64,000 bases of DNA from Streptomyces clavuligerus. Its GTDB lineage: Bacteria > Actinomycetota > Actinomycetes > Streptomycetales > Streptomycetaceae. The position numbers and the translations under genes are program-made. The stretch spans positions 1,860,001 through 1,924,000 of the forward strand of contig NZ_CP027858.1 in NCBI RefSeq assembly GCF_005519465.1, written 5' to 3'. The notes under the pieces are model-generated. The model had not been told where the DNA came from. It was given only the letters and a program-made list of their open reading frames with translations, and did no database searches. This document shows positions 47,467-59,159 of this stretch, in pieces (the first letter of the stretch is position 1; each line of letters starts with the position of its first letter).

Positions 47467-48690
47467 ATGAACGAGGCAGCGCCTCAGTCCGACCAGGTGG
47501 CACCGGCGTATCCGATGCACCGGGTCTGCCCGGTCGACCCGCCGCCGCAACTGGCCGGGCTGCGGTCCCAGAAGGCCGCGAGCCGGGTGACGCTGTGGGA
47601 CGGCAGCCAGGTGTGGCTGGTGACCTCGCACGCCGGGGCCCGGGCCGTCCTGGGCGACCGCCGCTTCACCGCGGTGACGAGCGCGCCCGGCTTCCCGATG
47701 CTGACCCGCACCTCCCAACTGGTGCGCGCCAACCCGGAGTCGGCGTCGTTCATCCGCATGGACGACCCGCAGCACTCCCGGCTGCGCTCGATGCTCACCC
47801 GGGACTTCCTGGCCCGCCGCGCCGAGGCGCTGCGCCCCGCGGTGCGGGAGCTGCTGGACGAGATCCTGGGCGGGCTGGTGAAGGGGGAGCGGCCGGTCGA
47901 CCTGGTCGCCGGACTGACGATCCCGGTGCCCTCGCGGGTCATCACCCTGCTCTTCGGCGCCGGTGACGACCGCCGGGAGTTCATCGAGGACCGCAGCGCG
48001 GTCCTCATCGACCGCGGCTACACCCCGGAGCAGGTCGCCAAGGCCCGGGACGAACTCGACGGCTATCTGCGGGAGCTGGTCGAGGAGCGGATCGAGAACC
48101 CGGGCACCGACCTGATCAGCCGGCTCGTCATCGACCAGGTGCGGCCGGGGCATCTGCGGGTCGAGGAGATGGTCCCGATGTGCCGGCTGCTGCTGGTGGC
48201 CGGTCACGGCACCACCACCAGCCAGGCGAGCCTGAGCCTGCTCAGCCTGCTCACCGACCCGGAGCTGGCCGGGCGCCTCACCGAGGACCCGGCCCTGCTG
48301 CCCAAGGCGGTCGAGGAGCTGCTGCGCTTCCACTCCATCGTGCAGAACGGGCTGGCCCGTGCCGCGGTGGAGGACGTCCAGCTCGACGATGTGCTCATCC
48401 GGGCGGGCGAGGGCGTGGTGCTGTCGCTGTCGGCGGGCAACCGGGACGAGACGGTCTTCCCCGACCCGGACCGGGTGGACGTGGACCGCGACGCCCGCCG
48501 CCATCTCGCCTTCGGCCACGGCATGCACCAGTGCCTGGGCCAGTGGCTGGCCCGGGTGGAGCTGGAGGAGATCCTCGCCGCGGTGCTGCGCTGGATGCCC
48601 GGTGCCCGGCTCGCGGTGCCCTTCGAGGAGCTGGACTTCCGTCATGAGGTGTCCAGTTACGGCCTCGGCGCCCTCCCGGTGACCTGGTGA
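47467..48690 (+). CDS. cyp: Cytochrome P450 (late clavulanate step)
   Basis: Heme monooxygenase of the soluble actinomycete CYP class, 407 residues. Seen: the I-helix oxygen motif A-G-H-G-T-T-T (about 240), the K-helix E-E-L-L-R, and the heme loop F-G-H-G-M-H-Q-C356-L-G. It is needed for clavulanic acid formation (recalled) and is thought to act in converting clavaminic-type intermediates toward clavaldehyde, possibly in the stereochemical inversion, but the reaction is unproven. Two ATGs are adjacent (47464, 47467); the second is better spaced from GGCGGTGG. Its stop codon overlaps the start of the ferredoxin gene, its likely electron donor. Confidence 0.94.
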   Translation: MNEAAPQSDQVAPAYPMHRVCPVDPPPQLAGLRSQKAASRVTLWDGSQVWLVTSHAGARAVLGDRRFTAVTSAPGFPMLTRTSQLVRANPESASFIRMDDPQHSRLRSMLTRDFLARRAEALRPAVRELLDEILGGLVKGERPVDLVAGLTIPVPSRVITLLFGAGDDRREFIEDRSAVLIDRGYTPEQVAKARDELDGYLRELVEERIENPGTDLISRLVIDQVRPGHLRVEEMVPMCRLLLVAGHGTTTSQASLSLLSLLTDPELAGRLTEDPALLPKAVEELLRFHSIVQNGLARAAVEDVQLDDVLIRAGEGVVLSLSAGNRDETVFPDPDRVDVDRDARRHLAFGHGMHQCLGQWLARVELEEILAAVLRWMPGARLAVPFEELDFRHEVSSYGLGALPVTW

Positions 48691-48902
48691 GCGGCGTGGA
48701 GCGGCTGACCGTCGTCCTCGACGCGTCGGCCTGCTGCGCGATGGGGCGCTGCGCGGCCACGGCCCCCGAGATCTTCGACCAGGACCCCGAGACGGGGATC
48801 GCCGTCCTGCTCGACGCCACTCCCCCGCCCGAGCTGCACGAGTCGGCCCGGCTCTGTGCCGAGCTGTGCCCGTGCGAGGCCATCACGGTCACCGAGGGCT
48901 AG
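48687..48902 (+). CDS. fd: Ferredoxin partner of the P450
   Basis: Small [3Fe-4S]-type ferredoxin of 71 residues that should pass electrons to the preceding P450. Cluster-binding cysteines are in A-C-C-A-M-G-R-C (residues 15-22) and C-P-C-E-A-I near the C-terminus. The GTG start at 48687 overlaps the cyp stop codon (GTGA), which implies translational coupling and near-equal production; a second GTG three codons later is possible. The stop at 48900-48902 lies only 3 bases before a MITE-like element, so transcription beyond fd may have been affected by its insertion. Confidence 0.93.
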   Translation: MSGVERLTVVLDASACCAMGRCAATAPEIFDQDPETGIAVLLDATPPPELHESARLCAELCPCEAITVTEG

Positions 48903-48905
48903 GTC

Positions 48906-51531
<2,626 letters not shown>

Positions 51532-52541
51532 GGCTCGAAGCCCAGCGCGGCGTTGACGGCGATCATCGGGTGGTTGTCCTCGGCGTTCGCCGTCTCCACG
51601 AGCCGCACCTCCGGCTCGTGCCGCAGCACGTACTCCAGATTGGCCAGCTTCAGCAGGGTTCCCAGGGCGTGGCCGCGGTGCTCACGGTGCACCACGGTCA
51701 TGCCCTGGAGCGCGTACGCGGGGTTCCCGGTGGTCTTGGAGACGCTGGTGTACCCGGCGAGAGCGCCGGTGGCGTCGTGGACGGCGCCGGTGTGGTACGC
51801 CCGCCGGCCGCGGCCGACCCGCATGGTCTCGAACTGCCGGGCGTAGCTCGTCCTGACCTCCTGCGCGGCCCTGTCGACGGGCCCGGCGCCGAGCGAGAGT
51901 TCCAGCTCGGAGACCGGCACCGCGTACTCGTCGGGGGTGATGGTGCCCCAGGTGACGAGGGAGTACCCGGCGGGGACCGCGGGGACGCCGTCCGCCAGCG
52001 GGTCGTGCCGGTCGAGGTCGAGCCACTGGTGGGTGCCCGCCGGGATGTCCGAGCGGTGCGCGCCCATCGCGGCGGCGAAGGCGGCCGGGCCCGGGTCCTG
52101 GGCCGGGCCGGAGGGCAGGGACTCGACGACGGTCGCGGTGAGGGTGGTCCGGTCGTGCTTGCGGGCCAGTTCCCGGGCGTGGGCCCAGAGCGCGCGGCCG
52201 ATGCCGCGGCGGCGCCGCCCGGGGTGGACCAGGAGCTGGTCGACGCGGGCGGTCGGGGCGCCGTCGGGCAGGGCCAGCCGCAGCGCGCCCACCACCCGGC
52301 CCCCGCTGCGGACGACCCAGTCGTCGAGGGCGGTCGCGGGCGGGGCGAAGCGCAGCGAGCCGACCATGTCGACATTGCAGGGGGGCGCGGCCCGGGGGCC
52401 GGTCTCGGCGGCGAGGGCCATCAGGTCGAGCCACTGGCCGACCGTTTCGTCGTCGTTCGCCGCGAGGGGGACGAACTCCAGTTCGCCGGCGGTGTCGTTC
52501 ATGCGGGTCCCTTGTGAGTCGGTCGGGTTCGGTGCCGCGGG

Positions 52542-52586
52542 CCGGGCCCGGCGGGGGACGGGTGCGCCGTCCCCCGCCGGGCCCGG
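52542..52586. terminator. Very strong terminator after oppA2
   Basis: A perfect 20-bp inverted repeat (52542-52561 and 52567-52586) with a 5-base loop, 10 bases beyond the oppA2 stop. This is one of the longest perfect stems in the window. It separates gcaS-orf16-oppA2 from orf14. Confidence 0.88.
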
Positions 52587-52595
52587 GTGATGGAC

Positions 52596-54284
52596 CTAGT
52601 CTTCTTCGGCGAGGCCCATCGCCTGGATGTCGTAGAGGCCGAAGGCCGGGTGGACATAGACGTTGGTGACCCACGGGTTGCGGAAGTGCAGCGTCTTGTC
52701 GTGGACGAGGGGCAGCAGCACGGCGTGCTCCATCACCCGGCGCTCCACGGCCCGCCACAGCTCCGCGCGCGCGGCGGGGTCGGTGGTGTGCAGGGTCTCG
52801 TCGATCAGCGCGTTGACCTCGGGGTCGTCCAGCTCGGGCAGGTTCCAGTTGCCGCCGTTGCGCTTGATCTGGCGGCCGTCCACGAGCGGGGCGAGGAAGC
52901 CGTACTCGGTGGGGAAGTCGGCGCCCCAGTCGGTGACGAGGAGTCCGAGCCCGTGCTCCCGGACGGTCTCGGGGTGCCCGGCGCCGAGGCTGAAGTAGGT
53001 GGCGACGTCGAGTTCCTTGACGGTCAGCTCGATGCCGACCCGGGCGAGCGACTCCACGACCGCGTCGGCGACCAGCCGGAACTTGCCCCGCTGGGTGCCG
53101 ATCACCGCCCGGAAGCCGTCCGGGAGGCCCGCCGCCGCCAGCTCGGCCCGCGCCGCGTCCAGGTCGCCGCGGAGGTCCGGCCCCGTGGGGTACAGATCCA
53201 GGTCCTGGTGGGCGGGGAGGGTGGGCGGGAAGAGCGCCGTGGTCAGGTCGCCGCCGTTGACCGGGCCGCCGCGGGCGTCCTGGAGCAGGATCTTGTCCGC
53301 CGCGTACTGCACCGCGCGGCGTACGTGCACATTGTCGAACGGGGGGATGTGCGGCTGCATCGCAACGAAGTGGAGGAAGCTCGTCCGGGGGTTGTCCGTG
53401 TGCGAGCGCAGCACCTCGTCCGCGGTGGCCCGGCGCTGGGCCGCGTGCTGGAGCCCCCGGCCCTCCAGGTTGATGTCGAACTCCCCGGCGATCAGCCGGG
53501 CGTCCAGGACATCGACGTCCAGACCGATGGTCAGCTCCACCCGGTCCGGCAGCGCGGGCCTGATCGGGTCCGTCGCCCGGTCCCAGTGCGGATTGCGCTC
53601 CAGGTGGAGCAGGGTGTCCGGCTCATGGCGGGCGACCCGGTAGGGGCCCGACGAGCGCGGGTCGCGGCCGTAGTCGGCGCCGGTGTCCGAGCGCCGGGGC
53701 ACGGGCGCCGCGCAGGGCTGGGCCATCAGATGGTCGAAGTCGGAGAACGGCCGGGTCAGCCGGAAGACGATCGTGTGCTCGTCGGGGGTGAGGACCGACC
53801 GCAGCGGCTCGTCCGTCCGGTACGGACCGGGGTAGGGCCGCTCGGGGTCGTCCAGCAGCGGGATGAGATAGGTGGGGCCGCCGGGCAGCACGTCCTGCGC
53901 GAACACCCGCTGCACGGCGTGGCGCACATCGTCCGACGTGATCGGGGTGCCGTCGTCGTAGCGCAGCCCCCGGCGCAGCCGGTAGGTCCAGGTCCGGCCG
54001 CCGTCGCTGACCTCGCCGGGGCCCTCGGCCAGGTCCGGGGCCGGGACCAGTCCGGCGGGGCCGGGGTCGGTCGGATAGGCCATGAGCGTACGGTTCAGCA
54101 GCCGCTGGAGCAGCCACACCCAGACGTAGTAGGTGCGGGCCGGGTCGAGGGAGTCGACGTCGGCCGAGGAGACGAGCCGCAGGGTCCCGCCGCGCCGCCG
54201 CGAGGGGTTCACCAGCGCCCCCACCCCGGCGTCCCAGCCGGCTCCGGCGGTCGTCGGGGCCGGTCGTCGCGCGGCGGTGGTCAT
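52596..54284 (-). CDS. oppA2: Oligopeptide-binding-like protein OppA2
   Basis: Family 5 solute-binding protein of 562 residues, needed for clavulanic acid (recalled); a structure with bound arginine or peptides has been described, unchecked here. Fold landmarks match OppA1: S-L-D-P-A-R-T-Y-Y, R-T-W-T-Y-R-L-R-R-G-L-R-Y and a D-W-G-A-D-F-P-T-E-Y block near residue 455. As in OppA1, the N-terminus (M-T-T-A-A-R-R-P-A-P-T-T-A-G) has no convincing signal sequence, though it is basic. The ATG at 54284 overlaps the orf16 stop by 4 bases and has AGAGGA upstream. Loss of both OppA proteins' signals hints at an intracellular job. Confidence 0.93.
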   Translation of the reverse strand: MTTAARRPAPTTAGAGWDAGVGALVNPSRRRGGTLRLVSSADVDSLDPARTYYVWVWLLQRLLNRTLMAYPTDPGPAGLVPAPDLAEGPGEVSDGGRTWTYRLRRGLRYDDGTPITSDDVRHAVQRVFAQDVLPGGPTYLIPLLDDPERPYPGPYRTDEPLRSVLTPDEHTIVFRLTRPFSDFDHLMAQPCAAPVPRRSDTGADYGRDPRSSGPYRVARHEPDTLLHLERNPHWDRATDPIRPALPDRVELTIGLDVDVLDARLIAGEFDINLEGRGLQHAAQRRATADEVLRSHTDNPRTSFLHFVAMQPHIPPFDNVHVRRAVQYAADKILLQDARGGPVNGGDLTTALFPPTLPAHQDLDLYPTGPDLRGDLDAARAELAAAGLPDGFRAVIGTQRGKFRLVADAVVESLARVGIELTVKELDVATYFSLGAGHPETVREHGLGLLVTDWGADFPTEYGFLAPLVDGRQIKRNGGNWNLPELDDPEVNALIDETLHTTDPAARAELWRAVERRVMEHAVLLPLVHDKTLHFRNPWVTNVYVHPAFGLYDIQAMGLAEED

Positions 54285-55486
54285 GGTGCGGTCCTCTTCT
54301 GATCGGTGTCGGTGGTGCCGGTCTCCCCGGTGCGCGGCAGGCGCAGCAGGAACGAGTGCTCCTGGCTGGCCAGACAGCCGCGGGCCAGCTTCGCCTCGAC
54401 GCTGCCGATCCCGGCGTGCAGCACGGTCACGCCCTCGCGGGCGGCGGCCTCCAGCACCCGGTAGTACAGGACGTCGTAGTAGAGCGGCAGCCTGCCCTGG
54501 GCCTCGTAGTCGAATCCGGCGCGGTGGCCGAACCACTCCTCGCGGCCCCGGGCCCGGGAGCGCAGCACCATGCCGAAGCCGATGATCACCCCGTCCTTGC
54601 GGGCCACGGAGACCATCACGTCGTCGCCCATGACCTGGGCGATCCAGCTCAGCAGCCCCGCGGAGTGCTCGGGGCTCGCCGGGTTGCCGTACTTGCGCAG
54701 CAGATTGCAGTCGAGTTCGCCGAGCCGGGGCACGATCTCCTGGGTCAGCGGCTCGATCCGCACCTCGATGCCCGCCGCGTCCAGCGCCCGGCGCTCCAGC
54801 CGGACCCGGCGGCGGCGGTGCTTGGTCATGTCGGCCAGGAACTCGTCCCAGCCGCCGGGCGGGATGTCGAGCCAGGCGTAGTGCGCCGAGGGGTGCGAGA
54901 CATAGCCGCGCGAGCGCAGCAGCCCGATCAGGGCGCCGTCGCGGTCGTCGACGTGCGGGAAGCAGACGGTGGCCGCGCCCCGCTCCTTCGCGAGCCGCTC
55001 GGCCTCGGCGACCAGCGCCTCCACGTCGGACGGCAGCGCGTCGGGCGCGGCGAGCGGGCGGGTGCGGCCCAGATGCCGGCCGCCGCACACCAGCGAGGGC
55101 AGCAGCGAGGCGGGGTCTCCCCCGGCCGTGTCGGCGAGCCGGGCCTCGGCCTCGGGGTGCTCCCCCTCGCCCTCCAGCGCCCGGGTGAGCATCGCGTCCG
55201 GGCGGGCCAGCAGCCAGGGCACGGAGTCGTCGCCCCACGCGGTCACCAGGGCCGCGACGGGACGGCCCGCGCGGCGGCGGACCAGGAAGTCCATCGTGGT
55301 GCCGGAGTTGCGCTCCTGCACCGCCAGCCAGCGGGGCGTCTGGAAGAAGTCCTCCGGGCCGACGAGATCCGGCCAGCCGCTGGTGGGGAGGGCGGCGGCG
55401 TCGGGCACCGCCACCACGTCCGTCACCGCGTCCGCCGCCGTGTGCGGCAGCGCGTCCGTCACCGGCAGGGTGGCGTCTCCGCTCAC
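54281..55486 (-). CDS. orf16: Conserved GNAT/FemAB-like protein of unknown function
   Basis: 401 residues, recalled as needed for clavulanic acid or its late intermediates but without an assigned reaction. The sequence has an N-terminal alpha/beta half and a C-terminal half with R-R-R-R-V-R-L-E-R-R (about 224-233) and G-I-G-S-V-E-A-K-L-A-R-G (about 365-376). That layout resembles the Acetyltransf_6/FemAB-like acyltransferases, which move amino acids or acyl groups. GTG at 55486 overlaps the gcaS stop (GTGA), and its own stop overlaps oppA2 (ATGA), so gcaS-orf16-oppA2 is one tightly coupled unit. Adjacency to the glycyl-ligase GcaS makes a role in processing the N-glycyl intermediate attractive, but that is inference. 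Confidence 0.88.
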   Translation of the reverse strand: MSGDATLPVTDALPHTAADAVTDVVAVPDAAALPTSGWPDLVGPEDFFQTPRWLAVQERNSGTTMDFLVRRRAGRPVAALVTAWGDDSVPWLLARPDAMLTRALEGEGEHPEAEARLADTAGGDPASLLPSLVCGGRHLGRTRPLAAPDALPSDVEALVAEAERLAKERGAATVCFPHVDDRDGALIGLLRSRGYVSHPSAHYAWLDIPPGGWDEFLADMTKHRRRRVRLERRALDAAGIEVRIEPLTQEIVPRLGELDCNLLRKYGNPASPEHSAGLLSWIAQVMGDDVMVSVARKDGVIIGFGMVLRSRARGREEWFGHRAGFDYEAQGRLPLYYDVLYYRVLEAAAREGVTVLHAGIGSVEAKLARGCLASQEHSFLLRLPRTGETGTTDTDQKRTAP

Positions 55487-56796
55487 GACTCCCCGCCCCG
55501 CTCGCCCCGCTCGTCCTCCTCGACGACGAAGTCCAGGTATCCGGCCGCGCGGTCCGCGAGGGCCTGGGCCTCCTCCCGGTCCGCCCCGGCGCAGTAGGTG
55601 AAGCCGACGCACGAGGAGTTGTCCATGCGCTGGAGCAGCTTGTCGCCCTTCTCCACGTGCAGCAGCACCTGGACCCCGGGCACCGCGGCCGCGGCCTCGA
55701 TGCCGTCGACCCGGGTGAGGGTGCCCTTCCGGGTCGGGTAGATCATGCGCACGGCGGCGCCGCCGTTGTGGACGACGGGCTCGATCGGCGGGGCCTCGCC
55801 GATCGTCAGCAGCCAGGCGTCGAGGATCGGGCTGCGCCCGGTGACATCGGTGACCAGCATCGTCATACAGCTCGACGGGGTGCGCGGGTTGGCCTCGATG
55901 ATCCGCCAGCCGGTCTCGGTGCGCCGCACCTCGGTGTGGCAGGGGCCGTGCCGGTAGCCGATCGCCTCCAGGGTGCCCCGGACGGCGGCGTACAGCGCCT
56001 CGCGCTCCTCGTCGGAGAGGGGCACCGGGAAGGTGTGCCCGCACTCGATGTACGCGGGGTCGCCGAACAGGTCCTTGGAGGTGACCCCGAAGACATGGGT
56101 GTACCCGTCCACGGTCATCGTCTCGACGCTGACCTCGACGCCCTCGACATAGGTCTCCAGGAGGACATCGCCGGAGCGCGGCTGGCCGCGCAGGCTGTGG
56201 CGGACGCCGGACAGCTCCTCGTACGCCTCGACCAGCTCCGCCATGGTGTCGACGCGGCGCACCCCGTAGCTGATGGCCTCGGCGGGCGGCTTGGCGATCA
56301 TGGGGAAGCCGAGCTTCCGTACGGCCTCGTCGAGCTGCTCGCGGCTGCTGACCCGGGCGTGCGGGATGTTGTAGGGGACGTCGCCGAGGGCGAGGCGCAG
56401 CCGGTCCTTCTCGTTCGCCGTCTCCACGGCCTCGGGGTCGGGGCCGGGCAGCGACAGCCGCTGGGCCGCCTGCGCGGCGATGACCGTGTGGTAGTCGGAG
56501 AACGAGGTGAGCCCGTCGACCAGGCACTGCCCGCTCTCGTCGGTGACGGCCGCGAGCACGGCCGCCAGATCGGTGGTGTCCACGTCGACCACCCGGTCGA
56601 CGGCCGCCGCGAGGGGGTGGCTGTCCCAGTCGTGCCCGTGGGTGTACCAGGACCGGTCCCCGGTGAGCAGCCAGACCTCAAGGCCGTGCTCACGTGCCTG
56701 GTGGAGCCCCAGGACGAAGGGGTGGTTCTGCATGTGCTCGACGATCGCGATGCGCTTGCCCGCGAACTTGGCATAGTCGGCCAGGGGTGTGGTCAT
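55483..56796 (-). CDS. gcaS: N-glycyl-clavaminic acid synthetase (ATP-grasp)
   Basis: ATP-grasp carboxylate-amine ligase that attaches glycine to clavaminic acid, giving N-glycyl-clavaminic acid (recalled; also orf17). The 437 residues show the ATP-grasp order: an N-terminal Rossmann-like part (I-A-I-V-E-H), a central ATP-binding region with M-I-A-K-P (about 165-170) and V-L-L-E-T-Y-V-E-G, and the metal-binding E-A-N-P-R near residue 311. ATG at 56796 has GGAGG 7 bases upstream. It heads gcaS-orf16-oppA2; each junction overlaps by four bases. A terminator lies upstream at the end of pbpA, so the gcaS promoter is in 56797-56976. Confidence 0.94.
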   Translation of the reverse strand: MTTPLADYAKFAGKRIAIVEHMQNHPFVLGLHQAREHGLEVWLLTGDRSWYTHGHDWDSHPLAAAVDRVVDVDTTDLAAVLAAVTDESGQCLVDGLTSFSDYHTVIAAQAAQRLSLPGPDPEAVETANEKDRLRLALGDVPYNIPHARVSSREQLDEAVRKLGFPMIAKPPAEAISYGVRRVDTMAELVEAYEELSGVRHSLRGQPRSGDVLLETYVEGVEVSVETMTVDGYTHVFGVTSKDLFGDPAYIECGHTFPVPLSDEEREALYAAVRGTLEAIGYRHGPCHTEVRRTETGWRIIEANPRTPSSCMTMLVTDVTGRSPILDAWLLTIGEAPPIEPVVHNGGAAVRMIYPTRKGTLTRVDGIEAAAAVPGVQVLLHVEKGDKLLQRMDNSSCVGFTYCAGADREEAQALADRAAGYLDFVVEEDERGERGGES

Positions 56797-56976
56797 CGAA
56801 CCGCCTCCGTCATGACGCTGTTCAGTCGACTCGACTCGGATACACAGGCTCCAGTTGACCGCGCCGATCACGTTCGGGACACGGTTACGGACGCGGTGTG
56901 CATAGGCTGTGAGCGAGGCGCATAGGAAGGCGGCCGGCGGGGCCCGCGCGGGCCGCGCGGCATGCCGGAAAAGCCC

Positions 56977-57009
56977 GATGGCTCCCGCCCTCGGGGGGTG
57001 GGAGCCATC
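56977..57009 (-). terminator. Terminator after pbpA
   Basis: A 14-bp inverted repeat (56977-56990 and 56996-57009) with one G-U pair and a 5-base loop, 60 bases beyond the pbpA stop. Further G/C-rich self-complementary sequence lies between it and pbpA. It insulates gcaS from pbpA. Confidence 0.75.
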
Positions 57010-57068
57010 GTCGTCGGAAAGCCGGGCCGCGGGGCCCGGGAACGGGCCGGGGGCCGGGGCCCCGGGGG

Positions 57069-58553
57069 TCACTTCTCCAGGACGGCCTTCATCACACTGC
57101 GGGCGATGGGCGCGCCCAGACCGCCGCCGGAGATGTCCTCACGGGAGATGTCCATCGCGGTCGGGTCGATGAAGACGGCCACCGCCACGGACTGGCCGTC
57201 CTTCTCCCCGTAGGAGACGAACCAGCCGTACGGGACCTGCTCGCGCACATCGACACCGCGCTGCGCGGTACCGGTCTTGCCGCCCACCGTGACGCCGTCG
57301 ATCAGCGCCTTGCGGGCGCTGCCCTCCCTGGCGGTGAACTCCATCATCTCCCGGACCTTGCCCGCGGTCTCCTCGGAGACGGCCTGGCTCATCTCCCGGG
57401 GCTCGTTCTTCTCCAGGGTGCTCAGATCGGGGGACTGCACCTCGTCGACGATGTACGGCTGCATCAGCTTGCCGTTGTTGGCGATGGCGGCGGTGACCAT
57501 GGCCATCTGCAAGGGGGTGCTGGTGAGGCTGCCCTGTCCCATACCGGTCAGCGCGGTGCCCGGCTTGTCCAGTTCCTTGGGGTACAGGCTCTTGACGGCC
57601 CGCATGTCGCCGAAGGCGTCCGAGTAGACGTCCTCGTTGAACCCGAACTTCTCGGCGGTGTCGCGCATCTTGTCCACGCCCAGCTTGACCGCGGCGTCGA
57701 GGAAGACATTGTTGCAGGAATGCTGCATGGCGGTCTTCAGCGAGACCTTGTCGCAGGCCGCGTTGCCCGCCTCGCTGCCGACCGTGTTGGTCGACTGCGG
57801 CAGCGGATACGGGGACACCGCGTCGGTCTTCGCGTCGATGTCGTCGATCACCCCGTGCTCCAGGGCCGCCGCCGCCGTGAGGATCTTGAACGTGGAGCCG
57901 GGCGGGAAGGTCTCCCGCAGCGCGCGGTTGGCCAGCGGCTTGCCCTTGTCCTTGTCCAGGTCCCGGAACCGCTTGCTCTCCTTGAGGCTGTTGCCCGCGA
58001 AGACACCGGGGTCGTAGGACGGGGTCGAGACCAGGGCGAGCACCTTGCCCGTCTTCGGGTCGAGCGCCACGGCCGAGCCCCGGGCGTCCAGGGCGGTGAG
58101 CCCCTTGTACGCGGCCTGCTGCGCCTTGGGGTCGATCGTGGTGATCACATTGCCGCCGCGCCGGTCCTTGCCGGTGACGACGTCGGTGAAGCGCTGGATC
58201 GCGAGCCGGTCGTCCTGCCCGCTCAATACGCTGTCGAACGTGTTCTCCAGCAGCGACATGCCCATGGACTGCGAGGCGTACCCGGTGACGGGCGCGTACA
58301 TGGGGCCGTTCTTGTAGGTGCGCTGGTACTTGAAGTCGGTGCCGTCGACGGCCTTCGACCCGGTGATGGAGGTACCGCCACCCACGATGATGTCGCCGCG
58401 CGGGGTCGCGAACTGGTTGATCTGGACCCGGCGGTTGCGCTCGTGCGTGGCCAGTTCCTCGGCGTCCACGTACTGCAGCCAGTTGGCTCTCAGCAGCAGC
58501 GCGAGTGTCAGCAGCCCGCAGAAGATGGCTATGTGCCGCAGCGGCCTGTTCAT
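57069..58553 (-). CDS. pbpA: Class B penicillin-binding protein PbpA
   Basis: High-molecular-weight class B PBP (transpeptidase) of 494 residues. One N-terminal membrane anchor (about 6-24) is followed by a short linker domain and the penicillin-binding domain with S220-T-F-K223, S-C-N (H-S-C-N-N) and K-T-G-T-A. The size and the N-terminus M-N-R-P-L-R-H-I-A are typical of the PbpA that partners FtsW/RodA-type enzymes in actinobacteria. ATG at 58553 follows GGAGGAGG. It diverges from pbp2 across a 606-base region. It is thought to be an essential or low-affinity target; the role in self-resistance is inferred from location. Confidence 0.93.
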   Translation of the reverse strand: MNRPLRHIAIFCGLLTLALLLRANWLQYVDAEELATHERNRRVQINQFATPRGDIIVGGGTSITGSKAVDGTDFKYQRTYKNGPMYAPVTGYASQSMGMSLLENTFDSVLSGQDDRLAIQRFTDVVTGKDRRGGNVITTIDPKAQQAAYKGLTALDARGSAVALDPKTGKVLALVSTPSYDPGVFAGNSLKESKRFRDLDKDKGKPLANRALRETFPPGSTFKILTAAAALEHGVIDDIDAKTDAVSPYPLPQSTNTVGSEAGNAACDKVSLKTAMQHSCNNVFLDAAVKLGVDKMRDTAEKFGFNEDVYSDAFGDMRAVKSLYPKELDKPGTALTGMGQGSLTSTPLQMAMVTAAIANNGKLMQPYIVDEVQSPDLSTLEKNEPREMSQAVSEETAGKVREMMEFTAREGSARKALIDGVTVGGKTGTAQRGVDVREQVPYGWFVSYGEKDGQSVAVAVFIDPTAMDISREDISGGGLGAPIARSVMKAVLEK

Positions 58554-59159
58554 GGAGCACCTCCTCCGGCCGCCGGAACGCTCCCGGCCGGCCGGCCGTC
58601 GATCGCGACCGCCTGTTCCGGCGGGAGAACCGGGCGGACAGGGGTCAGAGTGGAAAGCACCATACAAGCACCTTAGTTGAACGGCCCGGGTGCCGAACGG
58701 GTCCCCCGGCCCTGCACCGCGGGCGAAAAATACCGGTCCTCCGGGGGGCTCGGCGGGCCGTGCGGAGGCGGAATCGAGAGGACCCCCAGGACAGGATACG
58801 AAGCGGCGAATGGCGCGATATCGCGGGTGTCCGGGGAGCGGCCGACGCGGAACGCGGCCCCTCACCTAGGCTCTGTCCCGAGGGCCGCCCCGCCCGGCCC
58901 GGGAGGACTCCGGGATTCCCGGGAATCCCGGAGAACCGCCGGAGCCCCGGGCGCATCTTTCCCCGGGGAGCCGGAGGACGGCGGGGGCCGGGGCCGCCGG
59001 GAACCGGAAGGGCGGGCCCTGTGGGCTCCGTCACTTCCGTACGCTGGGACGGACGGCCGGACAGCCGGGCGGGAAGCCGGACCGGACGCCGGACCGGACC
59101 GGCGGGGGCGCCCGGCCGGGGCACCGAGGGCGACGAGGGCACACAGCAGGGGGCAGCAG
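58554..59159. promoter_or_regulatory. Divergent pbpA/pbp2 control region
   Basis: This 606-base divergent region contains a perfect 26-bp palindrome at 58908-58933 (half site ctccgggattccc), 227 bases before pbp2. The pbp2-frame is open through it but has poor codon character and no ribosome site, so I regard it as non-coding. The pbpA promoter should lie near 58560-58720, where A/T content rises a little. No other gene is seen. Confidence 0.5.

Noticed and set aside
52596..55238. An 880-codon minus frame suggesting an Orf16-OppA2 fusion
   Set aside because: The part upstream of 54284 overlaps orf16 in another frame. The ATGA overlap and AGAGGA site define a separate oppA2 start.
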